Shown here: positions 25,452-37,396 of the stretch, piece after piece
Numbering within the stretch: the first letter of the stretch is position 1
Layout: each line of letters begins with the position of its first letter
Assembly (NCBI GenBank): GCA_951230915.1
Contig: OX579641.1
Location: 24,964,254-25,028,253, forward strand
Reading direction: 5' to 3'
Length of the DNA: 64,000 nt
Source: Antitrichia curtipendula
Lineage: Eukaryota > Streptophyta > Bryopsida > Hypnales > Leucodontaceae
Notes under the pieces: generated by a model
Databases searched by the model: none
What the model was told of the DNA's origin: nothing
The model's input: the letters and a program-made list of their open reading frames with translations, nothing else
Program-made: the position numbers and the translations under genes

Positions 25452-26270
25452 AAAATACTGAGAGATGTCTGAATTTGTAGACAATTGAGCAGGAGCAAGC
25501 TGGATTAGCAGGCCTCACAATGAGGCATAGACACCCCCTCTCTTCTTCCCCAGAGCTCGCCCTCCCGTGTCGGCCGCCTCGAAGGCTGCCCATTGTTGCT
25601 ACTCGGGGGTTGCAACATCTTCCAGCTAGGCAAGACCCCCTCCTCTGATGCCTGAGCTGATTCTTTCATCTCCTCCAAAATGCACGCAATCCTCACCCAC
25701 TCATCCAATCCGACACTCCACTAACACCAACAACAAGAACTCCCACAACATCGCAACCCCAACTCCACACAGAAGCTCCAAGAACTAACTTCTTATCACC
25801 GAATCGGAATGGAATAACACCAATTCACGCCCTCTTGAAATCCTAGCACTGCGAAGCTTCCAATGCAGATCGGAAGAGAAAATCGACAAATCGTCGAGAA
25901 AACGGCCACGCCCGCCACTTTCAGAAACACTGTACAACAAGGCAACGAACCCTCACTTCATGCCCTAAAAGAGAGCCGGAGAAATTCGAATGCAGAGGAA
26001 GATCCCAGGCATGAATCAGAAGAAGTGGCGGAATAGGGGAGATCTACGAAGAAGGGCAGAAACGGCACGGTGCAGGAATTGGCAGATGACTTGATTCAAA
26101 TGAACCCGGAGAAGTCACACGAACGCCAAGACTCGGACAGACTCCGCCATAGCCAGCCTTGCTCAGCAAGTTGGCATCCGATCCATGCTCTCAAAACATG
26201 TCGGAGCCACAGCGCCACTTTCAAATGGTCCTTTAGGAATTAATTCAAGGTTTGCGTAACAATTCAGTAC
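25452..26270 (-). promoter_or_regulatory. 5' leader and probable promoter region of WASHC4
   Basis: A more GC-balanced stretch directly upstream of the WASHC4 start, where a 5' untranslated region and promoter are expected. It contains an upstream open frame (25669-25505). No TATA box is convincing. Confidence 0.4.
25505..25669 (-). other. Upstream open reading frame in the WASHC4 leader (54 codons)
   Basis: ATG at 25669, stop at 25505-25507, reading MKESAQASEEGVLPSWKML at its start. The same frame is open further upstream to a stop just after an acceptor-like TTAG near 25722, so it could instead be part of an upstream exon. It is out of frame with the main CDS and ends about 55 bp before ATG 25451. 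It could damp translation of WASHC4 if the leader is unspliced. Confidence 0.35.
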
Positions 26271-28748
26271 CAGTAAGCTTAGTCTTCATGCCCACTGCTT
26301 TTCCCAAGCAACCAGGCGGACTCGACTTCCAGGGAGGACTCCCTCCATCTGGGCCCTCCACAACGATCGACGTTCGAGATGGGAGGACTGCCATCTAGCC
26401 AGCCAGCCAGCTCCTTCGTCAAGGAATAAACATTTATTCTGCCATTTAGCCATGCTAGGGTACTTGGCTGCTATTTATCATACTGATCACACGTCCCTAA
26501 TCCCTTAGAGAGTTTGTTCCAAGTTTGATAAGGTAGGAGGTCCATAAATGGACTGTCTAAGGGTCTGGAACTGAATTTTGGGTAGGTGAAACATCTTGAA
26601 ATATTTTTCAGTAGTTTTTTCTTGAAAGAAAAGTGAAATTCACATGTAACCCAAGTTGTTTCAAATTTTTTGGAGCTTTGTGGAATTAGTTTGAAATGGC
26701 ACAGGGCTCTAGAATGGCTCACTTCGTAAAATTTACATTGTTTGTACATTACTAAGGGTTATAAAAAAGCAACATGTACAAATAGTGTACATATAAGAAG
26801 GTGGGCCATTTTAGAGCTTGTGCCATTTTAGGACCTCCTACTTTAGTACATTTCATCCTCAAATTGTCAATATCTTAATCCTACCCTCCTAATGTGTATT
26901 AATAAATGCATTTTGCATACTTGATATATCACATTGTAGGATTCATAATATTTCACACAATCATAGTCATCAATATTATAAAGGTATGATAACAATCACA
27001 ATATGATTTTAAGATATTTAAATAAATTATAAATTTTATCATCACTACCTTACTAATCCATAGACTCTCTATCCCTGCCATAGTTTAGAAGATTCTCTTC
27101 AATGCTCTTGAATACTTTTGAATGTATAATTTCTTCACATCTTAAGAGTACTTTTTCTTTAATTGATTCTAACTAAATTCCCTTGTGCAATGTCAAATGT
27201 CCTCACTCTTTATAGTTCCATTTTATAATTAAAGTATACTACTTAAATGTATTAATAATGTATTCCCGCTCTCCCACTAAAAAGCTCTTTATTTTATTTC
27301 ATATTTTTTTTATACTAATTTCATTGACCATGTGTAAAATGTATAATTCAGAATGGTCTAAATCTTATATCACTACAATCCATGAAGAACATTGTATCTA
27401 TTCAATGCAACCAAAATAAAAATTGGACCCAAGCAAGCCTCCAACATGCATACTCAAAACTACTAAAAAAAACATGAGGTAAAATCAAGAGCTTTTTAGT
27501 GGGATAGAGGGAGTAAGATTAAATCTAAGGTTAAAAATTTGAATAGTGCTATTTAATTAGGCCATTCAATTAATTAATAAAAAATGTGCATAAAATCACT
27601 ACAATTAGAGTGTTACATTTCAACCCATCACAATAAATTTCATATATAGCTTGTAAATATTGTATTCATCATTATGTAAAAATTAAGTGGAGTTCAAAAT
27701 TTAGGAATTAATGCGATTTTATTTTTTCTATTATATCAATTGTGACTATTAGTGACTTCTATTTAACAAGTTAGTGACATTAATCAAACTTGAAATTTAC
27801 TTTTCAGTGTAATGTCTAAATGACTATCTACTCAAACACAACATTGTAATGATGAAAATTTGTACCTATTTAAAATTAATTAACAAGCATTTATAAAACT
27901 ATTGTCCTAATGCAAGCCCATCTTCATAGAGTATTTTTTATGCAAAATATTGGTGATCTACTATCATTCATCTAGTTATAATTAAAAAATTTAAGGTTCA
28001 AATTTATACAAAACCTGGGTGATTGCAATCATAGATACCATATAGATAGAATTTAAAATTAGGAATGTCCAACTTTTATTCATACATCAACTTAAATATA
28101 CATTATTGTTTTAATTATATGAAAAATAAAAAATTCTCATTGTTTCATGAATTTTGGCATGATTGGCCAAAAAAATTTAATGTACAAACCTTCTAAATGT
28201 TTTGTATAATGTGCAACATTTCAACCTGTAAAACTATCATCTCATTGCATTCAATAAAAGTTGCAAACACCTCTATAGAACAAAATCTCAAATAAATCAC
28301 TTCACTACTATTTCAATCAATCATAAACAATTACAAAATAAAAGTGTTGAAATTGTAATTTTTAGTGAATTTTAGAAGTTTATTTCTATACATTCATTTG
28401 AAAAATATCTATGCATTTTATTTGAAATTCAACTATATGGATGTCCTTTAATAAGGATGACATATATACACTCATTAGAGTTGAAGCTACAAAAATGTTT
28501 AAGAAACATCAATTTATAATAGCTTTCGCTATTATTTAAAGCCTTTAAACAATTACGGATTAATATTTAGGATGGTTTTAGAAATGAGTTCATTTACACT
28601 TTTGAGTTAAAATCATATTCCATGCACAATCTTAATTACTTTAAATGTTTTACTTCTATTTATCTTTAAATGTTTAAATAAGATTAAGCTTTCAAAAAAA
28701 CTAGTTTACATTTAATGCAAGGCTTACAAGTGTGTATTTAGCAAGAAA
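26271..28748. other. AT-rich spacer
   Basis: About 2.5 kb with no gene recognised on either strand. The only ordered feature found is the Stowaway-like MITE at 27263-27513. Confidence 0.45.
27263..27513. mobile_element. Stowaway-like MITE (Tc1/mariner type), 251 bp
   Basis: The left end reads TTCCCGCTCTCCCACTAAAA. The right end is GGGATAGAGGGAG, preceded by GAGCTTTTTAGT, giving inverted ends of about 35 bp. TA dinucleotides flank both sides (27261-27262, 27514-27515). This fits the CTCCCTCCGTCCC style of plant Stowaway elements. No coding capacity. Confidence 0.75.
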
Positions 28749-29960
28749 GTGAGCCGTATGTTGAGCCACCTAGGATATGAAGGCCCCTTAGGTTCTCATG
28801 ATACGGAAGTCAACCTATGCTTGCATTTGACATCCGGAATAAAATCTCTATTTGTTCGTTACAATGGAGCATTCCCACCAAGACTTTGTTGGAGACACAA
28901 TGGATGGGAACGACATGCCTATGTCCAGAAGTGATATGTTGAGCGGTATGGGCATGTTGCATTCTACGCAAGAAGATTCATGCACAACATTGGAAGAATT
29001 TGTTTGTGTAGGTTTCAAAGTAACTCCAACCATAGAAACATCCACTAGTAGAAAACGCAAGAACTTTGACAGAATTCTGTTGATTTGGACGTGTTGTCCC
29101 GGTCACTGTTTTGTTGATTTCAACAGAAATCTGTTAATTTTAACAGATTTCTGTTGAAATCAACAAAATAGTGACAGGGACAACACGTCCAAATCAACAG
29201 AATTCTGTCAAAAATCTTGCGTTTTCTACTAGTGATCTAATGAATGGCAAAATCAGAGGGCATCAAGTAGTAGGCCTCTGACGTAGAGTAGGCTATTAGA
29301 TGGCTTTGAAGAAGCCAATAAACAAAAATTGCATGCAAGAGGGTCCCATATTTTTTATGCCGCAAACATACCTTTTTTTGTAGCTTGGAATCTAATCTTC
29401 AAAGAAGTAGTGAAGATGACGGCTGAGTGTAATAGGCCTTACACTCCATCCTCTTACCATGATCTATGTCATAAAATGCTTTAGCAAGCAAAGTCAAATC
29501 TTGTGGGAAAGTTGCATTACATGACCGAAGATAGCGTGAAGAAGTTTGGAGCGACATTGTCCATTGATGGATGGAGCTCAATTATAAACTGTCTATTGTA
29601 TATTTTTTGCGGGTGAGCAATTCTTTGAATTGGCGGATACAAGTGGACAAAAAAAGACAACAGTGTATGTGGCAACAATCTTGGAAGAATTCATAGAACA
29701 AATGGATCCCACAAATATAGTGCAAGTGATTATGGATAATACTAATGCAAATCCGGTAGTATGGAATTTAATGTCCAATAAATATCTACATATTTTTTTC
29801 CAAGGATGCATGGTGCACTGACACTCTAAACTTGTTGTTAAAAGATTGGAGGAGTCAGAAATGGATCAAAGAGTTAGTGAAGGATGCCGAGATTGTAATC
29901 AATTTCTTCAAGAAAAAGCACATGCCGCTTACTATACATGAATGTTGGTATGCGAGTGTG
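28749..29960 (+). pseudogene. hAT-type transposase relic (DUF659 region)
   Basis: Frames from about 29325 read YAANIPFFVAWNLIFKEVVK and PYTPSSYHDL, then SIDGWSSI near 29563, then QVIMDNTNANPVVWNLM near 29720 and WIKELVKDAEIVINFFKKKH near 29870. This is the order of the DUF659 domain found in plant hAT transposase-like proteins: a conserved Asp in DGW, a D-N pair in MDN, and a helical end. Several stops and shifts break it (for example TAG near 29482). The part before 29300 is weaker and is interrupted by the CACTA foldback element. Confidence 0.65.
29043..29234. mobile_element. CACTA foldback MITE, 192 bp
   Basis: It starts CACTAGTAGAAAACGCAAGA and ends with the reverse complement. Almost the whole element is one hairpin, its inner arms containing ATTCTGTTGATTTGGACGTG and its complement. 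It is flanked by a 3-bp repeat ATC (29040-29042, 29235-29237), the CACTA-superfamily duplication length. The ends match the larger elements at 38492 and 41358. Confidence 0.85.
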
Positions 29961-30044
29961 GAGCGTGGAGCATAGAGCGTAAAGCAGGGATTGGTGAGCG
30001 GGGAGCGGGGATTCTATAATTTTGGTGAATAAATTTTGAAAAAG

Positions 30045-30125
30045 TGGATGACAATAACTGAAGAAGTGGATGACCATTGACGAAAAAGTGAATGAAAAAG
30101 TGGATGAAAAAAGTGAATGACAAGA
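30045..30125 (+). repeat. Short irregular tandem repeat
   Basis: Repeats of words like AAAAAGTGGATGA and AAAAGTGAATGA, about 12-15 bp each, between the hAT relic and the DRM fragment. Decayed and non-coding. Confidence 0.5.
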
Positions 30126-30430
30126 ATGCAAAAGAAAAAGTGGGTTACAAAATTATACTTGAGGACGACGACAATCAACTTTACACTAAAACCAAGAATC
30201 AACTTTACACTACACTGCACGCCCATAAAGGTGGGCGCTGCAACCCGCCTTGCCCGTTGAACAAGGTAGGCAGGGCAGCCCTTCCTCTCGTCAAATAGGG
30301 CAGCTAGTGCAGCCTGCCCTCCCAACTCAGTTGGGCTGACACAAATAATTCCAAGCACTACTTCAACCATACAACACAATATAAAGCACTCGGAAATAAC
30401 TTCTCTGTGTATACAATGGCTTATCACTTT

Positions 30431-30840
30431 TTTGTTTTAAAGCCCTTATATCTGAAGGGAATCAAGGTACTATTGCTTTTTTCAGGGACAGGAGGAGCTG
30501 TAGTAGCTCTTCACAAGGTTGGGATCAATCTCGACATAAAAGTGAGCGTGGAGATTGAAAAAGGAGCCCGTTGTTGCTTCCAGACTTGGTGGGCCTTAAT
30601 GAATCAAAAGGCTATCTTGACCTGGACTATCACGATGTGAGACAATTAATGAGAGATGTCTTCAATAGTCTTGTAGAGAAGTATCGTGGCTTTGATTTCA
30701 TTGTTGGTGGGAGCCCATGCAACAACTTCACTAGGAACAACTGTCACACGCGCATAGGACTTGACGGTGAGTATTCTACTATGTTCTGTGAGCTCTTATA
30801 GATTGTTGTGATTGTCCGTGAACTCACCAATAAGTTACCG
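30431..30840 (+). pseudogene. DRM-type DNA cytosine methyltransferase, C-terminal fragment
   Basis: DRM enzymes set up RNA-directed DNA methylation in plants. Here KGIKVLLLFSGTGGAVVALH (30461 on) matches the SAM-binding motif I. A frame change near 30570 then leads to EKYRGFDFIVGGSPCNNFTR with the catalytic Pro-Cys of motif IV, and GLDGEYSTMF. In DRM proteins these motifs lie in the C-terminal half, and the match runs almost to the family's usual C-terminus. The rest of the gene (UBA domains, motifs VI-X) is absent. The frameshift and a TAG near 30799 mark it as a dead fragment. The GG.PCNN form fits DRM better than CMT or MET1. Confidence 0.75.
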
Positions 30841-31839
30841 GAGAATCAACGATGACATTACATCAACATGGATAGCCAAGTAGGTTGATGTAATTGAACA
30901 ATTGTAAAGAATTGCTATTACCAGCAATGACATTCTACAATATTTTTGATATTGAGTTTGAAATTTGCGTTGTTAGGTGTGAGCGAAGGAAATGGTGCAT
31001 CTTGATGTATGATCCTGCTTTGGATTGTTAGTAAGGCTTAGTACACCTGCTTGTTACGATGCACAATATTAGGAAAAGCTCATTGTTGACGATTTTTCTT
31101 CCCTTCCGCGCAAGGGCCATTGCATTTTTCTATTGCCTAGTCTCACATTGCGATCAATTGCCACTATGGTGCTTACAAGTATGTGAGTGAATGATTATAT
31201 TAATTGCACCATCCGGATATCTAGTAAAATTGGTAAGATATGAATGGATGTGTATCTGTAGGTACCTCCATGCTGTGCAATCTACTGGGGCAAGTAGTTT
31301 TATTGACGATGAAAGATCTTTTTTAACTTGAATGGGTAAAAGCACACTATGGTTGTCCAAAATCGTTGTCATGGTAGAATTTCTACACAAGATGAAAGTT
31401 TAGAGTCAATTTTTTTATAACTTCTTTTACTTAAAAAAAATAAAAATAGACTGGAGTCTTATATCTTACATATATTGATAATTGCTTTATAAAAAGTGAT
31501 TTTCATCTATTAATTTAATGTAAGGAGTAAAAACATTAAAGGTTTGTATTGTGACAGATTCAGCTTTAGCATGTTGTACTTTTTTTTGCTTAGTTGAAAG
31601 TTTCTTTTTTATAATTCAAAGAGAAGAATGCAATGCTCTAATGTTTAGGTACTTAGATTAGGCACTTAATTAGTGTTTTAGAATCTACATAAGAAAATAG
31701 CCTAGAAAATGTATGATTTTAGTACAAGTGCAAAATTTTGACCTTAAATTATTTTTTTTGAATTATTTTTTAAAACCTAAGAGAACAAATTGTGATTCAC
31801 ATGGGCCATCATTGAATTTTCATATAAATTTCATATTGG
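30841..31839. other. Spacer between the DRM fragment and the first giant LTR
   Basis: No domain, RNA gene or repeat recognised. The sequence becomes very AT-rich after 31400. Confidence 0.4.
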
Positions 31840-33105
31840 TGTGAGCTCCCAATTTGTCACTTGGGACTCGTAGAATTATATTTTGGGAAATATGCAATTT
31901 AAAGTTAAGAAAAGTATACAAAAAGCCATAAAAAGAATGTAGAACCAAAATAGGGTTGTGACATACCCATTATAGTATTTGGTCTAGATTTGTGTTTAGA
32001 CTTAGAATCCCACCAAACCTGGCCCCAAAATAGGTAGAAAGAACGAAACGGTTAGATTTGGAGGGTTTAAGTCACATAGGCCTAGAAGGGCTAAATCCCA
32101 CCATGAATGTGGCAATTCATGGCTAAGTCGGTCCGAGGGATCCATAACGAGGCCATTAGGTCGGGTCCTAGAGTTAGGCTTAAAATTCCCCAAACCCCCG
32201 ATTATTAGTATGCAGGAGCCACTAATGCAAGACTGGGCCCGTGGAGAAATCTAAAGCCCAAGGATGGTGTCCTAGGGTAAATCCCATGCCAAGAGTCCAA
32301 CGACGAAATCGGTTCGCCAAGATTCCTCTATCTGCAAAAGATTCCCGCATCGTTGCTAATTCAAGGAGATGGCCAATTCATCTCCACTGACCAATTGTGC
32401 CAGGTACGGAAACGCACCTACACGTCCTTCATGTGGCTCCCTGAGAGGTCACGTGAAAAATCCCGTCATCTTCCGATTTGAAGAAGAACCTTTCCCGGGT
32501 GGCCAACCTTTCTAACCTCCAACGGGAATTTCATGGAAATTACCCAGATTACAAGAAAATCTCACTAAAAATTAGACTAGATTGTTTTATGCTAATAATG
32601 CGCTCTGTGAAGTTTCACGACATTCCGATAGCGGCAAGTACCCGAACCGGCGAGATTCCTTGGAAATTAATCACGTGGCGGGGTCCCTGCCACATTGACT
32701 GGCATCTTGGGACTATACGATGGCGAAACAAAGTCAACCAAGAGTCCTTTCCGACTCTCTCGCATCTACCGGAGACCCTAGGCTATTTACATTTCTCAAA
32801 ATAGGAGACCCCCAAGATCTAGGATTTTACCACGATTTGTTTTTAAAACTAATTTAGCCTACGATTGGTTTTTGGCCTCGGTATGGGGAGTTCAAGAATC
32901 TTGGTTTAAATACGGTGATCTGGAGCCAATGGCGCAATCCGTTTGATGATTGGAGTTAATCTCCAAAAGTTAGGAGGTTGGTCCAGTGTAGATAGGTAAA
33001 AGTAGTTTTTAGGATTAGGATGAAAATCTTTGAAGATGAGGATGAAAATCCAAGTTGATAAGGTTACCTTAGAACTCTTGAGGGAGGGGTGGGCCCTTGG
33101 AAACC

Positions 33106-33113
33106 TATTTAAG
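33106..33113 (+). promoter_or_regulatory. TATA-like box in family-1 LTR copy A
   Basis: TATTTAAG, kept at the same relative place in copy B (40097-40104) and copy D (52679-52686), just upstream of a conserved CCCCATTTTTCTCTC-type pyrimidine patch. Probably the LTR promoter. Confidence 0.5.
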
Positions 33114-33835
33114 ATCCCCATTTTTCTCTCTAGAACACCCCCAAATCTTATTTTGGGTCCGTGGGTTCAACTTATGTTGGGAAATTTTGGCGTTTAGTCA
33201 AGATACCTCTACGGTGTTTTTGGAGCTCTTTTTGGAGCTCCATTGTTGTTAAAGTTTGAGCTTTGAAGGTCTTGTGGAGTCCTTCTACCTTGTTGCACGT
33301 ATCATTTGGCTCTTTTTTTTTTCTTGATCGTTTGGACTAACGGGTTCTTTTTTGTCACGTATTCTTGGTTTGATTGTACTAATCCTAAAGATACCCCCCA
33401 CCGTACCTTGGCGATGCCGCTTTGAGGGGCCTTTAGTGTGGATTTTGAGTGCTTAAACTAACGTTTATCGTACTAACCCGTGCATGTTACGTGGAGCTAA
33501 CCCTTGAGAGCATTCTTATGTTTAGAGTGACCCCATTTGGGAACTAACCTTTGTGTAAAGTCGTGTTCACCATGTGTGAGACCCCTATAGACGGCGAAGC
33601 TTTGAACTTGAGAGTGTCAAAAGTCCTAGAGTGTGTGTTAAAATTAGGGCGGCGGAGCTTTAATCCCCCAGGGTGTCCCCAAGTCCTAAAGTTGGTGTTA
33701 AAACCAACTTGGCGGCGAAGCTTTGACCCTCCCAGGTGTTTAGTTCCAAAGTCTAGTTTCCAAGACCTTTGTGGAAACATCCAAAGTTTAGCTTCCAAGA
33801 TAGGTAGGGCCCTTTACGGTTAAAAAGCTTAGTGT

Positions 33836-34060
33836 TCAAAGTTTTACTTCCTTTTAAGCTTAGAGAACACCAGTCTTTAGCTTAGAAAACATCAATCTTT
33901 AGCTTAGAGAAAATCCAGTCTTTTAGCTTAGAGAAAACCAGTCTTTTAGCTTAGAGAAAACCAATCTTTTAGCATAGAAAAAATCCAGTCTTTTAGTTAG
34001 AGAAATACTAGTCTTTAGCTATAGAAAAACTAGTCGTTTAGCTTAGAGAAAACCAGTGAT
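33836..34060 (+). repeat. Tandem repeat, unit about 24 bp, in LTR copy A
   Basis: About eight imperfect units of the type AGCTTAGAGAAAACCAGTCT. Copy B has a quite different repeat (about 62-bp units) at the matching position, so this part of the LTR is repeat-variable. Confidence 0.75.
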
Positions 34061-35094
34061 CCTCCCAGCCAGCTGAGGAACCAGCCAAGTGAAGGCCAGC
34101 CAGTCGGGAGCGGCCTGGTTCGGCGGTACACCAACGACTAGCCAGACGGGAGCGGCCTATTCGGCGGTACACCAGCGACCCCCCCAGCCAGGGACCAGCT
34201 AGTCGGGGCGACTTGATTCGGCGGTACACCAGCAACCCCCTCCTCAGCCAGCTGGGCTAGCAACCTGGTTCAGCGGGACACCAACTGGAGCCAGTAGCTC
34301 AGTCCACCCTCTTTTTTGACTTATTTTTTGGGGTTTTTTTGATCTCCTTAAATCAAACAAACAAAAACCAAACAAGACAAATGAGGTGGCTAACGCATTG
34401 CTAAGCTAGGGTTGGGGTAGGAGTAGGGTCGACACCGAAAAAAGTAGAAGGAAGGAGGGAGAAAAGAGCGGAGCACCACCGTACCTGCACACAAAAAATC
34501 TCACTTCTACCAGCAAAAAACCACTCCATACACAATGGAGGAAGATTAGACGAGTACATGATGAAATAGGAGAAGGGGTGAGAGAGACGATAAATAGTGA
34601 CCTAGGCTTAGGATTAGGAAAACTTAGGAAGGAGATCGTGAGAATTTGTAGTGACCATTAGAAGGTGGATTAGAATGACACAAAGATAAATGGCGTAAGA
34701 AGGTAGGGGGAACATTAAACCTCCTTGGGGCTTGAATGTATAGTTGTAAGACGCCCATAAAAGCTTAGGTGGAATAATCTTAGTGTAGAAGAAAAGAGGG
34801 AGAAAGAAAAGAAGGAAGGAAGGGAAAGAAGACGTTAGATCGCATGGGTGTACTAATTTTCTCAAAATAAGCGGTGAGCTTGAGGGAAGGTCGACCAAGA
34901 CCAAAAGACCACCATGGAGCATGAGTATGGGCACGCAGATGTGGACGAACTTAATTTTGACACCGACAGTGACGAGGTGAGTTTTTGAATCAATCCCTGG
35001 TGTTTTTTCCTAATTAGCGTTGATTTCCTTAAATTAGCCCTTTACGCGTGATTATACAAGCCGTGATTAGTACAAGTAGGTGTTAGATTCGAGA

Positions 35095-35350
35095 GTGCTA
35101 AATTAGGGATTAGGTTAGAAGGAGAATCTAGGATTTAAACTAGGAATTAATTTAGGGGTAAAAACCTAGGGTTAATTTAGGAGTAAAGAATTAGAATTAA
35201 TTTTAGGGGTGAAAACCTACAGTTAATTTAGGAGTAACAATCTAGAGTTAATTTAGGAGTAAAAATCTAGAGTTAATATTAGGAGTAAAAACCTAAAGTT
35301 AATATTAGGAGTAAAAATCTAGGATTAATTTAGGAGTAAAAAATCGAGGG
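35095..35350 (+). repeat. GGAGTAAAAATCTAGAG minisatellite in LTR copy A
   Basis: Units of about 25-27 bp of the form GGAGTAAAAATCTAGAGTTA. The same minisatellite, with other lengths and variants, occurs at this point in the other family-1 copies. Confidence 0.75.
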
Positions 35351-35863
35351 TAAAAGTCAAAACATAGAGTCAAAATTGGAAGTAAAAATTAAAGTTAGCA
35401 CTCTAGAAGTAAAAATCTAGAGTTACGTTAGAGATTGGAAATTAGAGTAAAAAACTAAGCTTAGAGTTAGCCGTAAAGTTAGAACTTCCGAGAGAAGTGT
35501 CAAACCTCAAAAGATAGTTTTAGAAGTTTATGGAAGGAACGTGAGGATTTTCCTTTCACGTAGTTAGGGACGTTAGAAATGACGCCAACTACCCAGCCAA
35601 CCCTAGATATAGGATAGATAGTTAGGGATTTAGGATTTACGATCACCCCTGATCATTGCAGTTAGCCTGTTAGTTACCCATGTATTTCTAGTAGTTTCGC
35701 TGCCATCTACGACACTTAGGAGACATTAGCAAAAAAGATCCATTGCTTGGAAGGCACAGTGGACCGCGCTCACAGCACCCCCATATATTAAAAAGGTGGA
35801 TAAAGGCATAGAACCTAGTCGGTGTTCGCCTGATTATCAAGGGTGGGTAATCTTGCGCCCACA

Positions 35864-36612
35864 ATTGGCTTAGAGTTTCCCTATCGGAGATTTGTGCTCT
35901 ATTTTCCAGCCTGAAGCTTGTAGAAGCCTTCACGGTCTGCATATCGTATCTGGTTGTACAATTTGTATAGTTTGTACATAATGGACCAATAATTGTTCGC
36001 CACGCCTTTCTAAATCGGGCTTCACTTGCAAATTTCGGTGCTTCGGGGAGCTTTTCCCTCTTCTTTCACATTCAAAAAAAATGTTGATCAACTTCAATGT
36101 CTTCGTCGACGAAGTAGGCGTTGGATCTCGGTGGCGTTGAAACCGCGCAAGCTGGAATGGCACAAACACAAGCGTTTGCCGACGTTGTTTTTTCACTTGT
36201 TTTCTTACAACAATTTTGAACTTTGCGTTAGAGGGTATGCTCCTTCAATATTTCTTCCGCATTGTTCTTTAGTTCTTCCGCAATAAACAATTGATGTATA
36301 AATTCACATTCACTCGTACAATCATTGTACAAGCAAACAATTTCGAGTACATTCAGTACCTCTGCAGATACATTCGGTATGTTTTCAGATAGGCGTTTAT
36401 TTTTCTGTACAAAAGTTCTTACAACATAGCGCAAGTGCTTACAACAACGCGCAAGTGCTTGTACAACATTGCACAACTACTTACAATGAGACCATAAGTT
36501 CATCTGTACAACCACTTGTACACTGTACAAGTTAAAGTTTATTATGTACTACTTTAGTATATATTGTACTCTCTTATGGAAGTTTTCTTTTTGATTTGCG
36601 GTTTAGAATACA
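35864..36612. other. Right flank of LTR A, no gene assigned
   Basis: Contains ACAA- and GTACAA-rich tracts (36280-36560) and short open frames on both strands with no recognisable domain. An acceptor-like TTAG at 36603-36606 precedes the coding-like stretch that begins at 36613. Confidence 0.35.
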
Positions 36613-37396
36613 ATGGCGTCCAATGAAGAGTGGTGTATACGCAGCCACGGTTTCTCTAGGGATAACAAGCCTGACAGCCTCTTTCAAGTCGAGGACAAAA
36701 ATTTCATTGACGATTACCTAGTTTCGGCATCGCCAACCTTGCCACGATCTGAATAAGCGAGGCCAAACAAAAGTGACTTGGATAAGGAACTTGACAAGTT
36801 GGCTTCTTTGAAGAGGCATCCTCCTCCACGCGCTGTCAATATACAAGACTTCGAGACAACCTACGGTTTGCCCAAAATAGGTAAAAATCTGCACAAACTC
36901 AAAATTCCATTTGACCTTGCGGAGATAGACCTCGTAGAAGTTTTTGGGTCAACAAAGGGGAGAAAAGGGAGGCCGGATATGCATATTCCAAATGCAAGGA
37001 TGTAGAAATCCTTGTAAGAATCATCAAAATTTTCTCTCTTGTGTATTTAAGAGACTTGCCAAAGTCCAAAGTAATTGCCAAGCAGTTTGCTAGGGGTATC
37101 GTTATGGAGAAGCACAAGAAGAAGCTAGTTAGTTGGGTGGATTTTGCAGGGACTTCCAATCGAAATCAATGGAGCAAATGATTGAAGAAGGTCGAGTTCT
37201 GCTTGGCGACCACTAGAAAGAACATTGGCTCCAATGACAAGGAGATTTACAAGGCAGAAGGCATTGACGACCTTTTGCACGACTCCACTGCCAAACCTTG
37301 GAAGACCCCGCGGCAATTCGAAAAGAAGCTGTACACTGGAGTATAGAATGCGCAAGAAGCACAAAATGTACGAGACGGTACCAAATGTACCAAGAA

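Larger units (their letters stand above)
31840..35863 (+). mobile_element. Family-1 giant solo LTR, copy A (4,024 bp)
   Basis: It starts TGTGAGCTCCCAATTTGTCA and ends GGGTAATCTTGCGCCCACA, with a perfect 5-bp duplication ATTGG at 31835-31839 and 35864-35868. It is collinear with copies at 37757, 51408 and 61605 (reverse). In order: a unique 5' part, a TATA-like box near 33106, repeats around GGCGAAGCTTTGAAC (33590-33730), a CTTAGAGAAAACCAGTC repeat (33840-34060), a GCCAG-rich part, and a GGAGTAAAAATCTAGAG minisatellite. No credible protein gene inside. Being alone with a target duplication, it is best read as a solo LTR left by recombination. Confidence 0.85.

Noticed and set aside
25363..25593. 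Arg-rich minus-strand frame overlapping the WASHC4 start
   Set aside because: It reads the first exon out of frame. The WASHC4 frame is the one supported by family similarity.
31840..35863. DNA transposon instead of LTR for family 1
   Set aside because: The ends are TG...CA with a 5-bp duplication and lack terminal inverted repeats beyond a few bases. That fits LTR integration better.
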